11,921 bases of DNA from CAYMUB01 sp964393545 (GTDB lineage: Bacteria > Patescibacteriota > Microgenomatia > Daviesbacterales > UBA10151): the NCBI GenBank assembly GCA_964393545.1, contig CAYMUB010000018.1, positions 1 to 11,921 of the forward strand, written 5' to 3'. The position numbers and the translations under genes were made by a program. Of the stretch, positions 6,220 through 11,315 are shown one piece after another. The first letter of the stretch is position 1; each line of letters begins with the position of its first letter. The notes under the pieces were generated by a model. The model was not told the DNA's origin. It did not search any database and was given only the letters and a program-made list of their open reading frames with translations.

Positions 6220-7282
6220 GAGTTCCTGCTAACCCTTCCACATATTTTTTAATTTTAGGCACAGAATTTTTTGGACAAACAAGTAACACATCTCCTGTAT
6301 TTATAACTAACATTCCTTCAAGATCAATCCCCACCACCAACTGCTCATTATAGTTAAACACTAAACTATCTTTAGTATCTATTAACTCCACATTACCCTT
6401 AGTTACATTTTCCTCCTCAGATGAAGCCAAGGCTTCTTTCAAAGCCTCCCAGGCCCCAATGTCACTCCAACCAAAATCAGCTGACTCCACCAGTCCATCT
6501 TTGGGATCTATTTTTTCTAAAATAGCATTATCAAAGGAAATTTTCTCTATTGTTGGGTAAATTTCCTCCACTACTTTTTCATAAGTCTCTTTTCCTACCT
6601 CTTCACTGATTTTTTTTAGTTTTCCAAAAATCTCTGGGGCGCTTTTTTCAAATTGAGCCCAAAGAAATTTAGGAGTGGTCACAAAATAACCTAAATTCCA
6701 GGCATGTTTCCCATCTGCTACAAACTGCTTCGCCAACTCCTCGTCTGGTCTATACTTTAAATCCTTAAATTCAAAAACAGCTATTTCCCCCTCCTTTTTT
6801 ACTTCTTTTCCAAACTCAATATAACCTAAATTAACACTAGCAAATCTGGGTTTTTGTCCTACAAACACAATCCGGTTGTGATTTTCTTCAACTAATTTTT
6901 CAGCCAGTTTTAAAGCTTTTCTAAAAATTTCTGCCTTTTTTATTAAGTGATCTCCCCACAAAATAGCCACAGGTTCTTCAGGATATTTTTTGATAAAGTT
7001 TGCCAACATCAAACCAACAGCCGGACCTACATCACGCATAGCTGGTTCAAAAATTAAGTTTTCTTCAGGGATTTGGGGAAATTGTTTTCTTAATATATCC
7101 TCGTATTGTTTGTTTGTTGAGATATGAATATCTTCCCAACCAAAGTCTGGAAATAGTTTAGAAACAGAAACTTGAAGCATAGACTGATCATCAACTATTT
7201 TTTCAAACTGTTTAGGGGTATTTTTGCGAGAAAGGGGCCACAACCTGGTCCCTACTCCACCTGCAAATACAACAATCTTCAT
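6200..7282 (-). CDS. manC: Mannose-1-phosphate guanylyltransferase
   Basis: Makes GDP-mannose from mannose-1-phosphate and GTP for surface glycan synthesis. The nucleotidyltransferase signature GGVGTRLWPLSR lies at residues 8-19, with Lys24 in TPKQF. FEPAMRD (79-84), the metal-site WGDH (109-112), QKPRF followed by LGYIEFG, AWNLGYF (194-200) and DFGWSDIGAW (269-278) are all in family order. At 360 residues it is the single-function form: the phosphomannose isomerase domain of bifunctional AlgA/ManC proteins is absent. The typical KPxxPxTGYGYI segment is altered to KPRFASVNLGYI, which could affect specificity, so a related hexose-1-phosphate is possible. No Shine-Dalgarno; the promoter lies eight bases before the ATG. 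Convergent with the 5509 gene. Confidence 0.93.
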   Translation of the reverse strand: MKIVVFAGGVGTRLWPLSRKNTPKQFEKIVDDQSMLQVSVSKLFPDFGWEDIHISTNKQYEDILRKQFPQIPEENLIFEPAMRDVGPAVGLMLANFIKKYPEEPVAILWGDHLIKKAEIFRKALKLAEKLVEENHNRIVFVGQKPRFASVNLGYIEFGKEVKKEGEIAVFEFKDLKYRPDEELAKQFVADGKHAWNLGYFVTTPKFLWAQFEKSAPEIFGKLKKISEEVGKETYEKVVEEIYPTIEKISFDNAILEKIDPKDGLVESADFGWSDIGAWEALKEALASSEEENVTKGNVELIDTKDSLVFNYNEQLVVGIDLEGMLVINTGDVLLVCPKNSVPKIKKYVEGLAGTPNEKLA

Positions 7283-7290
7283 TACGGATT

Positions 7291-7299
7291 AATATACCA
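7291..7299 (-). promoter_or_regulatory. Extended -10 promoter of the guanylyltransferase gene
   Basis: Minus-strand TGGTATATT (hexamer at 7291-7296) ends eight bases before the ATG at 7282, predicting a leaderless or nearly leaderless mRNA. It is divergent from the T-box promoter about 30 bases away. Confidence 0.65.
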
Positions 7300-7324
7300 T
7301 AACCTTTCAAAATATTCTCTAAAT

Positions 7325-7352
7325 TTGATTTTGCGTGATCTTGTGCTATAAT
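7325..7352 (+). promoter_or_regulatory. Promoter of the T-box/hisS operon
   Basis: TTGATT (7325-7330), a 16-base spacer ending TGC, and a consensus TATAAT (7347-7352). Transcription should start near 7359, giving a leader of roughly 275 bases before the first ATG, in contrast to the near-zero leaders of other promoters here. Confidence 0.85.
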
Positions 7353-7358
7353 TACTTA

Positions 7359-7609
7359 ACAATTTAATATTACAAAGCGTTTTAATTGGAGTCACGATCC
7401 AATAGCTGAGAACCAAAATGTTCTACAGAAGTTAAACTGTAAAATATAACAGACGATGTCGGAGAACCGGAGTCGCCACCAAGAGTTCTTAGAAAGTAAT
7501 TTTTAAGAAAAACAGGATGGGACCACGGGAGGTCCTTTTTTAATACCTCTCGTTCCTTGTTCATTAGCCCCCTTTGGGGTTTTAGTGGGCAAAGAACGAG
7601 AGGTTTTTT
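7359..7609 (+). promoter_or_regulatory. T-box riboswitch, tRNA-His type, transcriptional
   Basis: Senses uncharged tRNA and lets transcription continue into hisS. The T-box element AGGATGGGACCACG lies at 7514-7527. In the antiterminator, AGGA (7514-7517) pairs with TCCT (7554-7557) and ACGGGAGGT (7525-7533) pairs with ACCTCTCGT (7545-7553, one G.U), leaving the bulge TGGGACC. UGGG would pair with C73-CCA, and C73 is specific to bacterial tRNA-His. The antiterminator shares 7545-7555 with the terminator, so the two folds exclude each other. Upstream, ATTGGA/TCCAAT (7385-7403) closes the seven-base loop GTCACGA containing CAC, a His codon matching anticodon GUG. CTGAGAAC pairs with GTTCTaCAG (7406-7428) as a likely Stem II, and TTCTTAGAA pairs with TTTTAAGAA (7486-7509) as Stem III. 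The long canonical Stem I with its apical tRNA-elbow platform is not seen. A second CAC at 7477-7479 is an alternative specifier. Confidence 0.93.
7545..7609 (+). terminator. Rho-independent terminator of the T-box leader
   Basis: ACCTCTCGTTC (7545-7555) pairs perfectly with GAACGAGAGGT (7594-7604), followed by six T (7604-7609). The 38-base interior is unusually large and can form its own small hairpin, GCCC at 7567-7570 with GGGC at 7587-7590 or CCCC with GGGG. The 5' arm is the same sequence used by the antiterminator. Confidence 0.93.
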
Positions 7610-7635
7610 GTGGTTTTGAAAGGAGGTGAAAAATT

Positions 7636-7827
7636 ATGCAAGAACGTGAACAAGAATGGAAACAGCTTGCAGCAGAGATAAAATGTCCTTTTAAATCTAA
7701 ACCTGAGTTATGCAGGAAGATTGAAGGCATAAAAAGAAGTGAGCAATTTCTTGGTCACAGTGCAATAGTGATTGCTGCAGAGTGTAATTTCTGCGGTGAG
7801 AAAGCTACTGGATGGGGTCAAAGATAA
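7636..7827 (+). CDS. Small four-cysteine protein of unknown function, first gene of the His T-box operon
   Basis: A 63-residue protein that I do not recognise. It has Cys17, Cys26, Cys50 and Cys53, spaced C-x8-C-x23-C-x2-C, with ECNFCGEKATGWG looking like a zinc knuckle; His41 is another possible ligand. The N-terminal 15 residues are charged and probably helical. It has a full Shine-Dalgarno, AAAGGAGGTGA at 7619-7629, nine bases before the ATG, so it is very likely translated. It lies between the T-box terminator and hisS, and should therefore rise when tRNA-His is uncharged. A role in the His-starvation response, RNA binding or translation is inference from position only. Confidence 0.72.
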   Translation: MQEREQEWKQLAAEIKCPFKSKPELCRKIEGIKRSEQFLGHSAIVIAAECNFCGEKATGWGQR

Positions 7828-7844
7828 CTCCATCAGATAAAGTA

Positions 7845-7878
7845 TGGCAGGTTTAGGGCGTGCACCCCTTCCCTGCCA
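7845..7878 (+). other. Stable hairpin in the leader of hisS
   Basis: TGGCAGG (7845-7851) pairs with CCTGCCA (7872-7878), and inside it AGGG (7855-7858) pairs with CCCT (7866-7869) around a GTGCA loop. It is GC-rich in an AT-rich region and fills most of the 82-base gap between the small gene and hisS. No U-run follows, so it is not an intrinsic terminator. It may be an mRNA processing or stability element, or affect hisS translation. Confidence 0.6.
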
Positions 7879-7909
7879 AATTAAAAGGTGGTAATCTTAA
7901 GGAGGATTT

Positions 7910-9109
7910 ATGATCAAAGTACAAACATTAAAAGGTTTTCGGGATTTTTTGCCCAGGGAAGCCAGAAAAAGACAGTATGTTATTAATACCTTGAAAAAGG
8001 TATTTGAATCTTATGGCTTTGAACCTTTGGAAACTCCTGCTTTAGAATATGAGAGAGTGTTACTTGGTAAATATGGGGACGAGGGTGATAAGTTAATGTA
8101 CAGGTTTGAGGATAATGGGGGTAGAAAAGTTGCTTTAAGATATGACCAAACAGTCCCTCTAGCCAGAGTAGTCGCTCAATATGGTAATCAGCTTCCTATT
8201 CCTTTTAAAAGATTTCAGATTCAACCTGTTTGGAGAGCAGAAAATACCCAAAAAGGCAGGTTTAGGGAGTTTTTACAGTGTGATATAGATACTGTAGGAC
8301 TGGACTCACTTTATGCTGACGCAGAAATTGTAGCTTGTGCAACATCTTGCTTAGAATCTTTGGGTTTTAAGAATTTTAAAGTATTAATAAATGACCGTCA
8401 GGTTTTTGAAAAAGTTCCTACTGAAGCGATTAGAATTTTAGATAAACTTAAAAAAATAGGAAGAGAAAAAGTACTAGAAGAATTGAGTAAATCTGAACTA
8501 GACTCTAAACTTTTAGAAAAATTTGAATCTTTTAAACCTACTAAAAATTTAGAAACTATCTTGATGGCTTTAGAGGATTTAGGGGTTGATAAAAACAAAT
8601 ATCAATTTTCTCCTACTTTAGCCAGAGGTTTGAATTATTACACAGGATTGATTTTTGAAATTGAGATAGAAGGTTACGAAGCAGGATCAGTTTTAGGTGG
8701 AGGCAGATATGACAAATTGATAGGCATGTTTTCAGGAAAACAAGTTCCAGCAGTAGGTTGTGCTTTTGGTTTTGACAGAATAATTGAGGCAATGGATCAA
8801 TTTGAACTTTTTCCCAAAGATTTAACCACTACCAAAGTTTTGGTGACAGTTTTTTCCATAGAGCTGGGAGCTGATTCTATCAAAGTTACCAATAGGTTAA
8901 GAGAAGCTAATATAAACACAGAGCTTTGGTTAGAGGCTGATACTAAACTGGAGAAACAATTAAAATATGCAGATCAAAAAGGGATTCCTTATGTGGTTAT
9001 TATTGGCCCTGATGAAACAAAAAACAATACTGTCACCCTCAAGGATTTAAAGAGTAAACTTCAGCAAACTGTTACAATTGATGAAGCACTAAGATTAATA
9101 TCAAAATGA
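7910..9109 (+). CDS. hisS: Histidyl-tRNA synthetase
   Basis: Charges tRNA-His with histidine using ATP. The 399 residues carry all class II features. KGFRDFLP (8-15) leads into the motif 1 region. FKRFQIQPVWRAENTQKGRFREFLQCDID (99-127) is motif 2 with the ATP-binding Arg109. The histidine-specific segment ARGLNYYTGLIFE lies at 238-250, and motif 3 is VGCAFGFDRI (282-291). A C-terminal anticodon-binding domain starts near 305 (TTKVLVTVF). The substrate segment reads LRYDQTVPLAR, as in archaeal/eukaryotic-type HisRS, rather than the LRPEGT of the common bacterial type. Length is near the lower end for bacteria. Shine-Dalgarno AAGGAGG (7899-7905) lies four bases before the ATG. It is second in the T-box operon, which explains the tRNA-His specificity of the leader, and its TGA overlaps the next ATG in an ATGA junction. 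Confidence 0.98.
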   Translation: MIKVQTLKGFRDFLPREARKRQYVINTLKKVFESYGFEPLETPALEYERVLLGKYGDEGDKLMYRFEDNGGRKVALRYDQTVPLARVVAQYGNQLPIPFKRFQIQPVWRAENTQKGRFREFLQCDIDTVGLDSLYADAEIVACATSCLESLGFKNFKVLINDRQVFEKVPTEAIRILDKLKKIGREKVLEELSKSELDSKLLEKFESFKPTKNLETILMALEDLGVDKNKYQFSPTLARGLNYYTGLIFEIEIEGYEAGSVLGGGRYDKLIGMFSGKQVPAVGCAFGFDRIIEAMDQFELFPKDLTTTKVLVTVFSIELGADSIKVTNRLREANINTELWLEADTKLEKQLKYADQKGIPYVVIIGPDETKNNTVTLKDLKSKLQQTVTIDEALRLISK

Positions 9110-10047
9110 GCTCTCAGATAATTACTAAACCCTTACCCTACCTTGCCTTACTAATTGCACATCTAATCTGGGGAACAAATTTTGTAGTTGCCAAAGTTAC
9201 TTTACAGGAATTCCCTCCCATGAGTTTAGCTTTTTTAAGATTTACCTTAGCTTCTCTTTTTTTAGCCCCATTTTTCCTCAGTCAAACCAAAAAGATTAAG
9301 ATTGATAAAAAAGACCTGCCCAGACTGGTAGCTGTTGGGGTATTAATTGTCACTTTAAACATTGCCTTCTTTTTGGAAGGGATGAGAAAAACAACAGCCA
9401 TCAATGCTTCTGTTTTATCCTTAACAGTGCCTATTTTTTCAGTCTTGCTTGGCTGGCGGGTTTTAAAAGAAAAAATCAATCTGATTAATTTAATGGGAAT
9501 TGTTTTAGGTTTGCTGGGAGCCTTAATTATAATAGGTCTTCCTCAATTTGTAGCTGGATCTTTTGTTATCCAATCAACTATTGGCAATATTTTAATTGTT
9601 CTTGCCTCAATTTCCTGGGTTTTTGGAGCGGTTGTTGCCAAGCCTATTTTAAATAAATACCCAACAATAATTGTCACAGCAGTGGCTTTTATGGTAGGCA
9701 CTTTAACTTTTTTCATCCCAGCTGGAATAGAATATATTCAAAACTCTGGCTGGGTAAATCAAGTTACTATTTTAGGATTACTGGGAGTTGTTTACATGAC
9801 CCTGCTATCCTCTATTTCTGCTTATTTTCTTTTTGAATGGGGACTATCTAAAACCTCAGTATTTAAAGCTGACCTTCTCCATTATGTTGAACCTTTTGTA
9901 GCAGCTTTTTTAGCTGTTTCTATCTTGGGAGAAAGAATCTCCAGCTCTTTTTTAATAGGAGGAGTTCTAATTGCTGTTTCTGCTTTCTTAGGCACTCTTT
10001 CAAGAAATAGAAAAATTCATCATTACCACAAAGCGCACAGGGTTTGA
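9106..10047 (+). CDS. EamA/DMT-family transporter
   Basis: A 313-residue inner-membrane protein with ten predicted helices in two EamA repeats. The first repeat begins near 11 (ALLIAHLIWGTNFVVAK) and the second near 157 (IGNILIVLASISWVFGAVVAKP). Each has the W-G-x-x-F/V-type signature of drug/metabolite transporters, often exporters of amino acids or metabolites. VEPFVAAFLAVSILGERIS is typical of the family's ninth helix region. The C-terminal cytosolic tail HHYHKAHRV has four histidines in nine residues. The ATG overlaps the hisS stop and has no Shine-Dalgarno, so it is translationally coupled. Cotranscription under a His T-box suggests a substrate linked to histidine, but this is inference; the family does not predict substrates. 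Confidence 0.9.
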   Translation: MSSQIITKPLPYLALLIAHLIWGTNFVVAKVTLQEFPPMSLAFLRFTLASLFLAPFFLSQTKKIKIDKKDLPRLVAVGVLIVTLNIAFFLEGMRKTTAINASVLSLTVPIFSVLLGWRVLKEKINLINLMGIVLGLLGALIIIGLPQFVAGSFVIQSTIGNILIVLASISWVFGAVVAKPILNKYPTIIVTAVAFMVGTLTFFIPAGIEYIQNSGWVNQVTILGLLGVVYMTLLSSISAYFLFEWGLSKTSVFKADLLHYVEPFVAAFLAVSILGERISSSFLIGGVLIAVSAFLGTLSRNRKIHHYHKAHRV

Positions 10048-10067
10048 TTGAAAATTTTAATTGAGGC

Positions 10068-10076
10068 TGTTATACT
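10068..10076 (+). promoter_or_regulatory. Extended -10 promoter of rpmE-prfA-prmC
   Basis: TGTTATACT (10068-10076) ends nine bases before the ATG of rpmE, predicting a leader of about 0-3 bases and no Shine-Dalgarno. It separates this cluster from the T-box operon; no terminator is seen in the 38-base gap. Confidence 0.7.
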
Positions 10077-10085
10077 ACCTACATT

Positions 10086-10412
10086 ATGAAAGCTAATTTA
10101 CATCCAACCTGGCATGCTGAAACTAAAGTAAGCTGTGCTTGTGGTAATACTTTTACCACCGGTTCTACTATACCTGCAATCAAGGTAGAGCTTTGTAATG
10201 CTTGTCATCCTTTTTTTACAGGAGCACAGAAATTTGTTGATACTTTAGGTCAGGTTGATAGATTTATCAAAAAAGCAGAAATTTCTAAAGTTAAACAAAT
10301 AGAACGCAAGAAAATCTTAGAAGCCAGACAATCTAAAGTACAAAAAAAGAAACAGGACCGGCCTTCTTTAAAAGATCTGCTGATGAGCGTCCGCAAACAA
10401 GCTTCGTCTTAG
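10086..10412 (+). CDS. rpmE: Ribosomal protein L31 (zinc-binding type) with C-terminal extension
   Basis: A component of the large ribosomal subunit that helps bridge the subunits. KANLHPTWH at the start, Cys17-x-Cys19, then Cys37-x2-Cys40 followed by HPFFTG, is the zinc-binding form of L31. The core ends near residue 63 (RFIKKAE). About 45 further residues are Lys/Arg/Gln-rich and helical in character, making the protein 108 residues against about 70 in typical bacteria, probably an rRNA-binding tail. It heads the cluster with prfA and prmC, an arrangement known in other bacteria. Its stop is TAG (10410-10412), and the prfA start codon follows with no gap and in the same frame. Confidence 0.96.
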   Translation: MKANLHPTWHAETKVSCACGNTFTTGSTIPAIKVELCNACHPFFTGAQKFVDTLGQVDRFIKKAEISKVKQIERKKILEARQSKVQKKKQDRPSLKDLLMSVRKQASS

Positions 10413-11315
10413 ATGGATTATCTCCAACAACAGATAAATCAAATAAATCAAAGAATTGAGGAAATCAAACCTTTTTTGGAGGATCTAGAAATGAAACAAC
10501 TGGCAGAAGAAGAGATTGCCGAACTTGAAAAGCAAAAAAGCCAATTAGAACAATCCACTAAACCAGATGCTCAATCAGATAAAACAGGCATCAACCCTAA
10601 CATAGCTATCTTAGAAATAAGATCAGCTGCTGGTGGTGATGAAGCCGGACTTTTTGCCAGTGAGCTGTTAAGAATGTATAGCAGATATGCCCAAAACAAT
10701 AAATGGAGAATTGAAGAACTGGATAGATCTGAGGGAAAAATAGGCCAGATTAAAGAAATTGTGCTTAAAATAACTGGCAAGAATGCCTATCATAGTTTCA
10801 AGTTCGAGTCAGGTGTTCATAGAGTTCAAAGAGTACCTGAAACAGAGTCATCAGGCAGAATCCATACCTCCACCTCAACAGTGGCTGTTTTACCACAAGT
10901 TGATCCTTCTGAAGTTGCTATAAATCCGGGAGAGATAGAATTTGAAGCCTTCAGGTCTGGTGGCGCTGGAGGACAAAATGTTAATAAAGTCTCAACCGCT
11001 GTTAGATTAAAACATACTCCCTCTGGAATTGTAGTCACCTGTCAAACAGAAAGATCTCAACTGCAAAACAGGGAAAATGCCATGAGTTTACTCAGATCAA
11101 AGCTTTGGGAAATGGACCAGCAGAAAAAATCTGGTAATATTGAGGCTCAAAGACAGGAGCAAATAGGGACTGGTGAAAGATCAGAAAAAATCAGAACCTA
11201 TAATTTTCCTCAGAATAGAGTCACAGATCATAGAATAGGTAAATCCTGGCACAACTTAGAAAAAATCTTAGAAGGAGATTTAGATGACATCATCCAAGCC
11301 CTCTCAATACATTAA
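10413..11315 (+). CDS. prfA: Peptide chain release factor 1 (short N-terminal domain)
   Basis: Recognises UAA and UAG and triggers peptide release. HRVQRVPETESSGRIHTS carries the RF1-type P-x-T motif (PET, 142-144) in place of the SPF of RF2, and the catalytic GGQ is at 186-188, with Gln188 the target of PrmC. YNFPQNRVTDHRI near the end is typical. At 300 residues it is about 60 shorter than E. coli RF1; GGQ lies about 47 residues earlier, so most of the loss is in domain 1, reduced to a helical hairpin before SAAGGDEAGLF (71-81). The codon before the ATG is an in-frame TAG, so no longer N-terminus is possible. No Shine-Dalgarno; translation probably depends on ribosomes terminating on rpmE. 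Confidence 0.96.
   Translation: MDYLQQQINQINQRIEEIKPFLEDLEMKQLAEEEIAELEKQKSQLEQSTKPDAQSDKTGINPNIAILEIRSAAGGDEAGLFASELLRMYSRYAQNNKWRIEELDRSEGKIGQIKEIVLKITGKNAYHSFKFESGVHRVQRVPETESSGRIHTSTSTVAVLPQVDPSEVAINPGEIEFEAFRSGGAGGQNVNKVSTAVRLKHTPSGIVVTCQTERSQLQNRENAMSLLRSKLWEMDQQKKSGNIEAQRQEQIGTGERSEKIRTYNFPQNRVTDHRIGKSWHNLEKILEGDLDDIIQALSIH
11272..11277 (+). promoter_or_regulatory. Shine-Dalgarno that fixes the prmC start
   Basis: AAGGAG lies six bases before ATG 11284, inside the end of prfA. The codon just upstream of the ATG in the prmC frame is TAG, so this is the earliest possible start and it has good signals. Confidence 0.8.

Noticed and set aside
7382..7730. Minus-strand open frames across the T-box region
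   Set aside because: They are antisense to a well-supported riboswitch and the four-cysteine gene, with no codon-level or signal support.
7845..7878. Hairpin as a terminator between the mini-protein and hisS
   Set aside because: It is followed by AATTAAAAGG, not a U-run.
7885..7896. AAGGTGGTAATC before hisS as a second T-box element
   Set aside because: It resembles the start of the T-box motif but lacks the ACC-GCG continuation, antiterminator partner and terminator.
10413..11315. RF2 identity, or a recoded-UGA lineage lacking RF2
   Set aside because: The P-x-T motif identifies RF1, and several genes in the window end in TGA, so UGA is still a stop here.
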